Shown here piece after piece: positions 44,460 to 53,429 of a stretch of DNA of 64,000 bases. The DNA comes from Dyadobacter linearis (GTDB lineage Bacteria; Bacteroidota; Bacteroidia; Cytophagales; Spirosomataceae): NCBI RefSeq assembly GCF_907165045.1, contig NZ_CAJRAU010000005.1, forward strand, positions 372,001 through 436,000. Direction: 5' to 3'. The notes under the pieces were generated by a model. That model saw nothing but the letters and a program-made list of their open reading frames with translations, made no database searches and was not told the DNA's origin. Positions within the stretch are counted from its first letter, which is position 1, and each line of letters begins with the position of its first letter. Made by a program: the position numbers and the translations under genes.

Positions 44460-44902
44460 TGATACTGTTGTAAAGCGTGATTTTGTAATAGGAATCATAG
44501 TCTTTTTAATATTTTTCTAATGCGATTCAAGGTTATTTATAAGTAACTTTCCGTTGATGTAATGCTATTACTACAATTTTGCAGACTTTTGCTTTGTTGG
44601 CTGAGCAGAATACAGAGTGAAGGCTTTAAAAGCCGGAATATACCTCTCAGTTCAGATGCGAGTGGCAAAAGGTTTCCGGCGAAATTGTATCTATCAATGC
44701 CAATTGTCGGCTTATTATTATATTAATATAATATTTACAAGAATATCAATTTGGCTATGTTACTTTACACACTGAACGAATTGAAAAAATAAGTAGTTTT
44801 GTAGAGTAACCAAATCATTCATTACTTTCTTTCTTAAGTGATAATTAGTACTCACAACTATTTTTTGCGTTACGAGTTTCATAATCGACAATCCACAACA
44901 GA
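44460..44902. other. 443-base gap without a gene
   Basis: The gap lies between the divergent esterase and alpha/beta hydrolase genes and is A/T-rich. I see no open frame with family signs. TAGTTTTG at 44795-44802 matches the -7 consensus about 100 bases before the hydrolase ATG, and a short GGCTTTaaAAGCC hairpin lies near 44634. An undetected small RNA is possible but unsupported. Confidence 0.5.
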
Positions 44903-45676
44903 ATGAAATACCCAATACATGCAGAAGGCAGGTTTCAGTTTATCGATGAAGGGAAAGGCGAAACGTTTTTGCTTTTGCATGGACTTTTCGGTGCATTGAG
45001 TAACTGGGATGGTATTATTGATCATTTCTCCGATCGTTACAGGGTTATTATTCCACTGCTCCCAATCTACGAGCTGCCTCCGCGAGAAGCGGGACTGGAT
45101 GCCTTGCTGCTGTTCCTGGAAGATTTTGTAGAATTCAAGAACCTGACAAATGTGACGGTGATCGGCAACTCGCTGGGCGGGCATATCGGGCTTCTTTACA
45201 CACTCAAAAACCAAAGTAACGTCAACAAGCTCGTTTTGACAGGAAGTTCAGGCCTATTTGAAAACTCAATGGGAGGCTCTTTCCCGAAACGCGGAAGCTA
45301 CGATTATATCAAGGAACGGGTTGCTTACACTTTTTATGACCCAGCAGTAGCTACGAAAGACCTGGTAGATGAAGTTTTTGAGACAACTTCCAGCATTCCC
45401 AAATGCATGAGCATTGTTGGTATTGCAAAATCTGCGCAGCGACATAATCTGGCCAAAGATCTGCATGAGATTCAGGTACCTACACTTCTGGTTTGGGGGT
45501 TAAATGATACCATTACTCCGCCTCACGTAGGGTATGAGTTCAATCGCCTGATCGCCAACTCGGAGCTTTATTTCATTGATAAATGCTGTCATGCACCGAT
45601 GATGGAACATCCCGGAGAATTTAACGTTATCCTAGAGAGCTTCCTTGAGAAACAAGTATCCGTGCAGGTTGCATAG
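44903..45676 (+). CDS. Alpha/beta-fold hydrolase
   Basis: 257 residues without signal peptide. LLHGLFGALSNWDGIID is the oxyanion region, GNSLGGHIG contains nucleophile Ser90, LNDTITPP carries the acid and CCHAPMMEHP the His. Substrate unknown. In this lineage such a gene often precedes the CBS-domain and NAD-kinase genes, as here. Confidence 0.88.
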   Translation: MKYPIHAEGRFQFIDEGKGETFLLLHGLFGALSNWDGIIDHFSDRYRVIIPLLPIYELPPREAGLDALLLFLEDFVEFKNLTNVTVIGNSLGGHIGLLYTLKNQSNVNKLVLTGSSGLFENSMGGSFPKRGSYDYIKERVAYTFYDPAVATKDLVDEVFETTSSIPKCMSIVGIAKSAQRHNLAKDLHEIQVPTLLVWGLNDTITPPHVGYEFNRLIANSELYFIDKCCHAPMMEHPGEFNVILESFLEKQVSVQVA

Positions 45677-45761
45677 ACCCCCGGCCGCAGAATTTCTTTA
45701 GGTGCGAAAGTTGATAGATATATAGTTTTTTTATAGATTCGAAAAACGACGTTCCGAATAT

Positions 45762-46433
45762 ATGCTTGCCATTTCTCTCATAAATCCAATGATTCCCGTA
45801 CTTAAACCGACTGATTCGGTGAGTACTGCATTGGACTGGATGGACGAATTTGGTGTTAAGCAGCTGATCGTTGCCGATATGGGCATTTATGAGGGTATTG
45901 TTTCCGAAGATATTCTTTTTGAAATCCACGATACTTCGGAGATTCTTGCCCGCATCATTATTCAGCACAAGGATATTTTCGCTTCCGAAGACCAGCATCC
46001 TTACGAATTGCTACGGCTTGTCAATCAGTTCGGGCTGCGCATTATCCCCGTTTTGCACGACGACCGCACTTTTGCAGGAAGTATTCTGGCCAACGATCTG
46101 ATCGAACATTTCGTAAACGAGCTGGGTGTGCAGGAAAAAGGCGCGGTACTTGTTCTGAAAATTGCTGAAAGGAGTTATTCTCTTTCCGAGATCAGCCGCC
46201 TGATCGAATCCAATGGTACCAAAATCCTGAGCAGCTATTATTCGTCAGGGGAAGTGTACGATCCTACAAACGAAGCGCGGCTTACTCTCAAGCTCAACCG
46301 CACGAATATTACCCCCATTATCGCGACACTGGAACGATTTGGGTACGATATTGAAGAAGCACACGCCAACGACCCGATCGAGAGCTTCGACCAGGAGCGT
46401 CTGGATATGCTTTTGAGATACCTCGCTACGTAG
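45762..46433 (+). CDS. CBS-domain protein
   Basis: 223 residues. Two CBS repeats occupy about 5-120 (SVSTALDWMDEFGVKQLIVAD and LLRLVNQFGLRIIPVLHDD), followed by an ACT-like C-terminal part (VLVLKIAERSYSLSEISRLIESNGTKIL). The protein is cytosolic and has no catalytic motif, so it is a sensor, probably of adenine nucleotides. It lies 90 bases before nadK on the same strand and may modulate it; this is only a neighbourhood inference. Confidence 0.82.
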   Translation: MLAISLINPMIPVLKPTDSVSTALDWMDEFGVKQLIVADMGIYEGIVSEDILFEIHDTSEILARIIIQHKDIFASEDQHPYELLRLVNQFGLRIIPVLHDDRTFAGSILANDLIEHFVNELGVQEKGAVLVLKIAERSYSLSEISRLIESNGTKILSSYYSSGEVYDPTNEARLTLKLNRTNITPIIATLERFGYDIEEAHANDPIESFDQERLDMLLRYLAT

Positions 46434-46523
46434 CCGTTCACTGGCTAATTACAATCCTGCTTTTGAAACCGCCCGTTTGTCGCTTATCTTTCGGAAGGAA
46501 CCATCTGTATTACTACTTTCTTC

Positions 46524-47399
46524 ATGAAAATAGCCATTCATGGACGCAACTTTAATGAGTCCGCACGTCCGTTTATTGAGAATATGTTCAATGAACTGAA
46601 GCAACGGAAAATTGAAGTACAACTCTCCAAGCAATTTCGTGTTTTTCTCGACCAGATCGGTATTCAGCATTACTCGGAGCTGGTTTATGAGCGGCCTGAG
46701 GAACTGTTCGATGCGAAGCTGATCGTGAGTATGGGCGGAGATGGTACGTTGCTTGAAACCGTGTCCCACGTGGGCAGAAGGGTAATTCCGGCGGTGGGCA
46801 TCAATACCGGCAGGCTAGGCTTCCTGGCTACCGTTCCTCCCGAACGAATTGCAGATATGATCACTGCGCTGGAAACGAACGAATTCCGGGTCGACGAGCG
46901 TACATTAGTAGCGATCGAATCCAATCTGGATCTTTTCGATGGCTTGAATTTCGGTTTAAATGATTTTACGATCACTAAAACCGATACTTCCTCCATGATC
47001 ACTGTACATACGTATCTCAATCACGAATTTCTGAATTCGTACTGGGCCGACGGTCTCATCGTTTCGACACCTACCGGCTCAACCGGCTATTCGCTGAGCT
47101 GCGGCGGGCCTGTGTTAATGCCTCATTCCCAGAACTTTATCATTACCCCAATCAGTCCGCATAATCTGAATGTACGTCCATTGATCGTGGAAGATACCGC
47201 CGTGATCAGGCTGGAAGTGAAGAGCCGGAGCAACAACTTTCTGGTTTCGCTGGACGCGCGGTCGACCATCGTGGATGAGAATACGCAGCTTACCGTAAAA
47301 AAAGCCGATTTCACCGCAAAACTGATCAAAATGAAAGATGACAGTTTTTTGAATACATTAAGGAGCAAACTTTCCTGGGGCCTCGACATGCGCAACTGA
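46524..47399 (+). CDS. nadK: NAD kinase
   Basis: 291 residues. VSMGGDGTLLETV holds the GGDG motif (71-74), INTGRLGFLA and STPTGSTGYSLSCGGP follow, and the C-terminal strand RSTIVDENTQLTV contributes to the fold. It makes NADP from NAD using ATP or polyphosphate. It is followed after 26 bases by the epimerase gene. Confidence 0.96.
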   Translation: MKIAIHGRNFNESARPFIENMFNELKQRKIEVQLSKQFRVFLDQIGIQHYSELVYERPEELFDAKLIVSMGGDGTLLETVSHVGRRVIPAVGINTGRLGFLATVPPERIADMITALETNEFRVDERTLVAIESNLDLFDGLNFGLNDFTITKTDTSSMITVHTYLNHEFLNSYWADGLIVSTPTGSTGYSLSCGGPVLMPHSQNFIITPISPHNLNVRPLIVEDTAVIRLEVKSRSNNFLVSLDARSTIVDENTQLTVKKADFTAKLIKMKDDSFLNTLRSKLSWGLDMRN

Positions 47400-47425
47400 T
47401 CACCAATCCTTCAATAGCTTTCTCA

Positions 47426-48448
47426 ATGAAGTTACTGTACCACACTTTCGACCTGCATTTAAAACATACCTTCACCATTGCCCACGATTCCCGCGATATT
47501 CAGCAAACGCTGGTAGTGCAACTTGTGGAGGGAGATCTGACCGGACTCGGAGAGGCTACTGCCAATCCCTATTACGGGATAACGATCGATAATATGATCG
47601 CGGCGCTCGAAGGTGTTCGGGCTATAGTGGAAAAAGGGAATTATCAATCCGCTGAGGAACTTTGGGATCTTGCGCACACTGCATTAAGCTCCAATCCATT
47701 TGCGCAATGCGCATTGGACGAAGCTGCTCATGATTATTTTGCCAAAAAGAATAACAAGAAACTCTACGAAAACTGGGGACTTGCCCTGCAAAATATCCCC
47801 CTCACCAACTTCACGATCGGCATTGATACCGTTGAAAAAATGGTTTCTAAAATGCAGGAGCTGCCGTGGCCGATTTACAAGATCAAGCTGGGTACCGCTG
47901 ACGATCTGCGCATTGTGCAGGAATTAAGAAAAAATACCGAGGCTATATTCCGTGTTGATGCAAACTGCGCCTGGTCGGCTGAACAGACCATTTCTTTTGC
48001 ACCAAAACTAAAAGAGCTGGGCGTCGAGTTTATTGAGCAGCCTCTTCCTGCCGATGATCGGGAGGGAATGAAAAGGGTATTCTCAGAAAGTGCATTGCCT
48101 GTCATCGCCGACGAAAGTTGTATTGTTGAAAAAGATGTAAAAAACTGCCACGGGCTATTCCACGGCGTTAATATAAAGCTGACCAAATGCGGCGGGCCTA
48201 CTGCTGCCAGGCGAATGATCTCGGAGGCTAAATCTCTGGGAATGAAAACAATGGTCGGCTGCATGACTGAAACGAGCGTAGGTATTTCTTCTATTGCGCA
48301 CCTCCTCCCTCTTCTTGATTATGTGGATATGGACGGTTCGCTGCTGATCAAAAATGATCCTGCCGAGGGAGTTACTTTTGATTTTGGAAAGGTTATTTTC
48401 CCTGAAAGAAATGGAAGCGGCGCAATCCTGAAATCTTCTTCGCACTGA
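47426..48448 (+). CDS. Dipeptide epimerase (enolase superfamily, YcjG-like)
   Basis: 340 residues. Muconate-lactonising subgroup signs: KIKLGT with the catalytic Lys154, metal ligands Asp178 (RVDANCAWS), Glu204 (FIEQPL) and Asp229 (VIADESC), and Lys251 on the other face (IKLTKCGG). The best known relatives epimerise L-Ala-D/L-Glu dipeptides during murein-peptide recycling; Bacteroidota members may differ in dipeptide preference. It is separated by only five bases from the aminotransferase gene. Confidence 0.88.
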   Translation: MKLLYHTFDLHLKHTFTIAHDSRDIQQTLVVQLVEGDLTGLGEATANPYYGITIDNMIAALEGVRAIVEKGNYQSAEELWDLAHTALSSNPFAQCALDEAAHDYFAKKNNKKLYENWGLALQNIPLTNFTIGIDTVEKMVSKMQELPWPIYKIKLGTADDLRIVQELRKNTEAIFRVDANCAWSAEQTISFAPKLKELGVEFIEQPLPADDREGMKRVFSESALPVIADESCIVEKDVKNCHGLFHGVNIKLTKCGGPTAARRMISEAKSLGMKTMVGCMTETSVGISSIAHLLPLLDYVDMDGSLLIKNDPAEGVTFDFGKVIFPERNGSGAILKSSSH

Positions 48449-48453
48449 AATAA

Positions 48454-49551
48454 GTGACTACATTCCTGACAAATAAACTTCCCGGCCGGACTGTACGAAC
48501 ACTGGACGGAAAGGAATACCTGTGGTTCAGCGGCACAGACTATCTCGGAATGGCCTACAACCTCGACTTTCAATCGTTCCTGAAAGAAGGTTTTGAAAAC
48601 TACGGAACGCATTTCGGCAGTTCAAGAAACGGAAGTCTCAGACTCAGTATTTACAGCGAAGCAGAGGAAAGATTTACCAACTGGCAGACTGCTGAATCCG
48701 CGTTGCTGATTTCGTCCGGAATGCTTGCCGGCCAGCTGCTTATGCTGGAAATCGATTCCATAATCCATCAAATTGATAAGCCCGATCGCATTATTTATCA
48801 CTACGCACCAAAAGTCCACCCGGCGATCTGGGGTACTGACTATCAGCCCAACACCCTTGAATGGAACGAGTGGGCAGCGGCTACCGTGACCAAAATCAAT
48901 GCGGATATCTCTGGTACGCAGCATATAATCTGCTCCGATGCGATCGGTTCGCCGCTGGTAGAGCAGTTTGACTTTTCAATTTTCAATAAAATCATCCAGC
49001 CTGACAGCTGCCGGTTTATTATTGACCAGTCGCATTGTCTGGGTGTTTCAGGAGAAAACGGTACTGGAATTGCCGGGCAGTTTGAGAATTCGCTTGGCGA
49101 CCGGCTCATTTTTGTTTCTTCTTTAAATAAAGCTCTGGGAATACCTGCGGGCGTGATTTGGGGAGAAAGGAAGATCATAGACCTGTTGAGCAAGTCACCA
49201 CTTTTTGCAGGTGCGTCGCCTTCGGCACCTGCCTATATATTCGCATTTAATAAAATGCTGGAAACTGGTTGCTATGCTAAGTCAAGCGCGGAGCTGATTC
49301 AAAATGTCAGCCACTTCAACAAGCAGCTTCAAAATGTAGAAAATCACTTCGTCACAATTCCCAACTATCCCGTTCTCTATAACGTTAACCCCGCATTGTT
49401 CGATTTTTTGCTTGAAAGCGGCATTATGGCTTCCTGCTTTTCCTATCCCCTACCAAGCGACCAGCCGGTTACCCGCATTGCGATCAGCGCGGCGCATCAA
49501 AAAGAAGACCTCGACTGGTTAGCCGAGGTCTGCAAACGTTTCATTTCCTGA
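48454..49551 (+). CDS. Class II PLP-dependent aminotransferase/acyltransferase (AONS/KBL-like)
   Basis: 365 residues from the GTG at 48454. FSGTDYLGMAYNLDF and FGSSRNGSLRLSIYSEAEERF fit the alpha-oxoamine-synthase family; the PLP lysine is Lys226 in SSLNKALGIPAGV and DQSHCLGVSG (Asp191, His194) is the cofactor-binding motif, with Gln-Ser in place of the common Asp-Ala. Members join amino acids to acyl-CoA (biotin, threonine breakdown, sphingolipid). It ends three bases before the convergent tatC. No biotin genes are adjacent, and it is coupled to the epimerase gene, so its substrate is unclear. Confidence 0.82.
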   Translation: MTTFLTNKLPGRTVRTLDGKEYLWFSGTDYLGMAYNLDFQSFLKEGFENYGTHFGSSRNGSLRLSIYSEAEERFTNWQTAESALLISSGMLAGQLLMLEIDSIIHQIDKPDRIIYHYAPKVHPAIWGTDYQPNTLEWNEWAAATVTKINADISGTQHIICSDAIGSPLVEQFDFSIFNKIIQPDSCRFIIDQSHCLGVSGENGTGIAGQFENSLGDRLIFVSSLNKALGIPAGVIWGERKIIDLLSKSPLFAGASPSAPAYIFAFNKMLETGCYAKSSAELIQNVSHFNKQLQNVENHFVTIPNYPVLYNVNPALFDFLLESGIMASCFSYPLPSDQPVTRIAISAAHQKEDLDWLAEVCKRFIS

Positions 49552-49554
49552 TTA

Positions 49555-50430
49555 TCAGAATTCCGGATTACCTCCCAGCGAAGCCAAACGCTTCTCTTCA
49601 CGTAATTTCTCACGCTCCACTCTTGCGGCTACGATGATACTTACTTCGTACAATACAAATAATGGTATCGCAACCAGTACCTGGCTGTAAATATCAGGAG
49701 AAGGCGTAATAACCGCGGCTACTATCAGGATCACAATAAATGAATGCTTCCTGTATTCGCGCATAAAAACGGGAGTCAGCACGCCAACTTTTGCCAGAAC
49801 AAACACTACAATTGGTAACTGAAATGCAATTCCGCAGGCAAGTGTCAGCGTGGCAACAAGCGAAATATACGAGGCAAGACTGAATTCGTTGATAATCGAT
49901 TCATCAAGTGTATAATTCGCTAAAAAGTTGATTGCCAGGGGGCTAACCACGTAATAACCAAAAAGCACCCCGGAGAAAAACAGAAATGTCACATAAAAGA
50001 CAGCTCCGCGGGCAGAGCGCCGTTCCGCTGGTTTCAGGCCGGGTTTGATAAACCGCCATATTTCCCAAAATGCATAAGGAAAAGCGAAGATCAAACCGGC
50101 AATTACGGCAGATGTCATACTCATCGTAAACGAGTCGCCCATTCCGATCACCTGAAGTTTGAAATTCAAAGCTTTTACACAAAGCTCCTCATAACCAACT
50201 GCATCCCCCAGTTTACATAACATCCTGTAAGTCCAGAAATCTGGTCGTGACGGGGCAATAATTACGTAGTGGTAGATTTCTTTGATGTAAATAAATGCGA
50301 GAATGGCAAAAACAAGAATTGAACCTACCGCACGGATTACGTGCCACCTTAATTCTTCAAGATGCCCGATAAAAGACATCTCCTGGCCTTCTTCTTCCTC
50401 TTCTTTCTCAAAATCCTGGTCCAAGGGCAT
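49555..50430 (-). CDS. tatC: Sec-independent protein translocase TatC
   Basis: 291 residues, six membrane helices. The N-terminal MSFIGHLEELRWHVIRAV is the conserved twin-arginine-signal binding start, and PYAFWEIWRFIKPGLKPAERR and FGYYVVSPLAINFL follow. The N-terminus is acidic (DQDFEKEEEEEGQ). TatC recognises folded exported proteins with TatA/B, which are not in this window. Confidence 0.96.
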   Translation of the reverse strand: MPLDQDFEKEEEEEGQEMSFIGHLEELRWHVIRAVGSILVFAILAFIYIKEIYHYVIIAPSRPDFWTYRMLCKLGDAVGYEELCVKALNFKLQVIGMGDSFTMSMTSAVIAGLIFAFPYAFWEIWRFIKPGLKPAERRSARGAVFYVTFLFFSGVLFGYYVVSPLAINFLANYTLDESIINEFSLASYISLVATLTLACGIAFQLPIVVFVLAKVGVLTPVFMREYRKHSFIVILIVAAVITPSPDIYSQVLVAIPLFVLYEVSIIVAARVEREKLREEKRLASLGGNPEF

Positions 50431-50514
50431 ATTTTTAAACTATTACTAAAATTCTATCTACGTAAAAAACCAAAAACAGGATCATACTTGCTTCCCAAAA
50501 GCTAAAATTACCTA

Positions 50515-50546
50515 AAAAACCCGTCGAAGTATTCCGGCGGGTTTTT
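50515..50546 (-). terminator. pdhA terminator
   Basis: A stem of about 12 bp (AAAAACCCGTCG with CGGCGGGTTTTT, one G-U pair) and an 8-base loop, with a T run on the minus strand. It is 22 bases past the pdhA stop. Confidence 0.8.
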
Positions 50547-50568
50547 CTAACAAATTTTTCTGGTCAGA

Positions 50569-51600
50569 TCAGTCCATTATAAATGGGTAATCTGTCTCGA
50601 CATATACATCTGTGTAAGCTTCCTTAGGATCCGGGAATTCTGATTCCTCGGCAAACTGAACAGATTGTGCTACTATTTCTTTTACTTTTTTGTCAATTTC
50701 TTCTAATTCCTCCTCAGTCGCGAAGTTGTTTGAAGTAATCACCGAGCGGATCTGCTCGATCGGATCTCTGTGTTTGTACTCTTCAACTTCTTCTTTCGAA
50801 CGATATTTCTGAGGATCCGACATCGAGTGACCGCGGTAACGATACGTGCGGAATTCAAGGAATGTTGGTCCGTCACCTTTGCGTGCACGTTCAGCAGCGC
50901 GGGAAACAGATTCGTGAATAGCTTCCACGCTCATTCCATCGACAGGCTCAGAAGGAATATCGTAAGCTTCGCCCAGCGTATACAGTTCAGTTACATTGGA
51001 TGACCGGGCTACCGAAGTTCCCATCGCATATCCATTGTTTTCAACCACAAAAATCACAGGCAGTTTCCAGCTCATCGCCATATTCAGCGCCTCGTGGAAT
51101 GCACCCTGACGAATTGCACCGTCACCGAAGTAGCAAATGCAAAGGTTATCTGTCTTATTGTATTTCTCAGCGAACGCAATACCTGCTCCCAGAGGAATCT
51201 GAGCACCTACGATCCCGTGACCACCTACAAAGCCTTTTTCCTTATCGAAAATGTGCATAGAACCACCCTTACCTTTGGTTGTTCCTGTCTTTTTTCCGTA
51301 AAGCTCAGCCATAATTGCATTAGGCGAAGTGCCCAGTGCCAGCGGAATACCATGATCACGGTAAGCAGTAATGTATTTATCACCCTCTTTAAGCGCAGTT
51401 ACAGCCCCGGAAGAACACGCTTCCTGACCTATATACAAATGGCAAAAACCACGGATTTTTTGCTGACCATACAGCTGGCCCGCTTTTTCTTCAAAACGAC
51501 GCTGCAAAAGCATGTTCTCGAACCAGAACAAATAACGCTCTTTTGAATGCTGTAATTTTTTTGGGGCAGAAGATTTCTTTTTTTCAGTAACGGTGGCCAT
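50569..51600 (-). CDS. pdhA: Pyruvate dehydrogenase E1 component, alpha subunit
   Basis: 343 residues. The thiamine-diphosphate site is GDGAIRQGAFHEALNMA, with YRYRGHSMSDPQKYRSKEEV (phosphorylation-loop region) and IGQEACSSGAV. The N-terminus is basic. It forms the alpha2beta2 E1 of the pyruvate dehydrogenase complex, making acetyl groups for the TCA cycle. The beta subunit gene is not adjacent, which differs from many bacteria. Confidence 0.95.
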   Translation of the reverse strand: MATVTEKKKSSAPKKLQHSKERYLFWFENMLLQRRFEEKAGQLYGQQKIRGFCHLYIGQEACSSGAVTALKEGDKYITAYRDHGIPLALGTSPNAIMAELYGKKTGTTKGKGGSMHIFDKEKGFVGGHGIVGAQIPLGAGIAFAEKYNKTDNLCICYFGDGAIRQGAFHEALNMAMSWKLPVIFVVENNGYAMGTSVARSSNVTELYTLGEAYDIPSEPVDGMSVEAIHESVSRAAERARKGDGPTFLEFRTYRYRGHSMSDPQKYRSKEEVEEYKHRDPIEQIRSVITSNNFATEEELEEIDKKVKEIVAQSVQFAEESEFPDPKEAYTDVYVETDYPFIMD

Positions 51601-51726
51601 GTATTTGGTTCTCGTTTATAAAGACAGAACTTTGTCTTAATGTTATGGTTTGAACAGAGTCTGTTTTTTGCCGTACTCACGCAATGATTTGCGAAAATAA
51701 GCATAAACTAAATAACAAAGAAGTTC

Positions 51727-52824
51727 ATGTGGCTAGAAAAGCTCCACCTTACATACTTTAAAAGTTATGAGGAGAAAGCCTTTACATTCGGTGAACATGT
51801 GAACTGTCTGGTTGGGGAGAATGGCAGCGGGAAAACGAATCTGCTCGATGCGATCTATTTTCTGACCCTTACCAAAAGTGCATTCCACAATCAGGACGCA
51901 CTCGGCATTCGCCACAACTTCGATTTTTTCGTGATCGACGGTATTTTTAGTGACCGCCAGCGACATACTCAGATCACTTGTAGTTTTCAACGTGGTCAGC
52001 GTAAGGTTTTTATGGCCGACAAGAAAAACTACGAGCGACTGAGCGACCATATCGGCCTTTTCCCATTGGTACTGATCGCGCCCGACGATACTGACGTGAT
52101 CCGTGAAGGAAGTGAAGAGCGGCGACGGTTTTTTGATGGCGTTTTATCACAGGCTGCGCCGGGTTATCTCGACGATTTTTTGAAATACAACAAGATCCTT
52201 AACAACCGGAATGGACTGTTAAAACTTTTTGCCGAACGAAATTATCTTGACGAAGATCTGCTCGAAACTTATAATGAGCCGCTGATCGTACTTTCCCAGC
52301 GCATTTACGAGCACCGAAATGCGTTTATGCAGCGTTTCCTGCCTTTGTTCCAGAAATACTATGCGTTTTTAAGTAGCGGAAAAGAACAGGTCGATGTGAT
52401 CTACGAAAGCGAAGTAGCCAGTCCGGATTTCGCAGCAGAATTCAGAAAAAACCGCAGCCGCGACTTACATGCACAACGCACCGGCAAGGGGATTCACAAA
52501 GATGAGTATGTATTTGAAATTGATGAAGTTACGCTCAAAAAATTCGGCTCGCAGGGACAGCAAAAGTCCTTTCTGATCGCATTGAAGCTGGCACAATTTG
52601 AGTTATTGAAGGAAGAAAAAGGGAAAACGCCAATCCTTCTACTAGATGATATCTTCGACAAGCTCGATGACCATCGCATTCAGAAACTGATTGAATTAAT
52701 CGATACCGGTTTCCTGGGCCAGGTTTTCATCACCGACGCCCGCCCCGAACGCTCCCAAAAGATATTGGAAAATGTTAAGGCTGATGTAAGGTTTTTTGAG
52801 ATTGAGAAGGTGAGGCCTGGCTAA
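51727..52824 (+). CDS. recF: RecF DNA repair protein
   Basis: 365 residues. GENGSGKTNLLDAI is Walker A at 30-37, GSQGQQKSFLIALKLAQ the ABC-type signature and LLLDDIFDKLDD Walker B. It loads RecA at single-strand gaps. Unlike many genomes it is not beside dnaA-dnaN; its promoter must lie in the 126 bases shared with pdhA. The stop codon abuts the ParE gene stop from the other strand. Confidence 0.96.
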   Translation: MWLEKLHLTYFKSYEEKAFTFGEHVNCLVGENGSGKTNLLDAIYFLTLTKSAFHNQDALGIRHNFDFFVIDGIFSDRQRHTQITCSFQRGQRKVFMADKKNYERLSDHIGLFPLVLIAPDDTDVIREGSEERRRFFDGVLSQAAPGYLDDFLKYNKILNNRNGLLKLFAERNYLDEDLLETYNEPLIVLSQRIYEHRNAFMQRFLPLFQKYYAFLSSGKEQVDVIYESEVASPDFAAEFRKNRSRDLHAQRTGKGIHKDEYVFEIDEVTLKKFGSQGQQKSFLIALKLAQFELLKEEKGKTPILLLDDIFDKLDDHRIQKLIELIDTGFLGQVFITDARPERSQKILENVKADVRFFEIEKVRPG

Positions 52825-53106
52825 TTATTTTAAGCGCCTATTGTCGCGGATATTCATCAATACAACCGTATTGTCAAAAACGGTATAGCACAGCGTTTGA
52901 TGCTTTCCCAGAACAAATTCATGAACAGAACTAAACGTTCGATGCCTTTTACCCATGAATGGATAGTCACTCAGCAAATCCAGCTGAAATTTGAGTTTGT
53001 CAGTAAAATAATCCGCTGATTCAAATCCCCATTGATCATATAAATAGGAGATTATTTCGATGTAGTCACTCCTTGCATCTGCCGTCCATTTAATTTCGTA
53101 AGCCAC
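52825..53106 (-). CDS. ParE/RelE-superfamily toxin
   Basis: 93 residues from the GTG at 53106. MAYEIKWTADARSDYIEIISYLYDQWG fits the RelE/ParE opening, followed by the SDYPFMGKRHR segment and the ending CYTVFDNTVVLMNIRDNRRL. ParE relatives act on gyrase; RelE relatives cut mRNA. It overlaps the antitoxin gene by 55 bases, far more than the usual 4-20, and its stop codon is immediately beside the recF stop. Confidence 0.85.
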   Translation of the reverse strand: MAYEIKWTADARSDYIEIISYLYDQWGFESADYFTDKLKFQLDLLSDYPFMGKRHRTFSSVHEFVLGKHQTLCYTVFDNTVVLMNIRDNRRLK

Positions 53107-53333
53107 TCTTTGCCTTCTTTAAGTACTTGTTCATTCGGGATTAAATTTCCTTGTTGAGCTTGTTTTAAAGATTCTGTTAAGAGCCGGTTGAGTTCGGCAG
53201 GATCTATCTCGATCGATTCCGCATTTTGCTGTTCTACTAAACTATTGAGCATCTTCAACAGATCTTCCATTCTGTCTTCGTCAATTTCTTTAACGATCCG
53301 AATCGCTTCCGCTCTAAGTTCTGATGTTGACAT
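53052..53333 (-). CDS. Antitoxin of the ParE-type pair
   Basis: 93 residues, strongly charged. MSTSELRAEAIRIVKEIDEDRMEDLLKMLN looks helical and dimerising; the second half (LLTESLKQAQQGNLIPNEQVLKEGKEWLTKL) resembles the toxin-binding tails of Bacteroidota antitoxins. No standard MetJ/Arc or AbrB motif is obvious. It is the upstream gene of a two-gene operon with the toxin. Confidence 0.75.
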   Translation of the reverse strand: MSTSELRAEAIRIVKEIDEDRMEDLLKMLNSLVEQQNAESIEIDPAELNRLLTESLKQAQQGNLIPNEQVLKEGKEWLTKLNGRQMQGVTTSK

Positions 53334-53377
53334 ATCCTAGCTTTGACAGTGTATTATAAAGTTAACTGTATAAAAAC

Positions 53378-53408
53378 AAAAATGCCAGACTTAGAGCCTG
53401 GCATTTTT
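53378..53408. terminator. Terminator after mannose-1-phosphate guanylyltransferase
   Basis: 11-bp perfect stem AAAAATGCCAG (53378-53388) with CTGGCATTTTT (53398-53408) and a 9-base loop; on the minus strand it ends in a T run. It lies between the guanylyltransferase stop and the antitoxin start. Confidence 0.85.
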
Positions 53409-53429
53409 CTAACGGTAAACTCTTGCATA

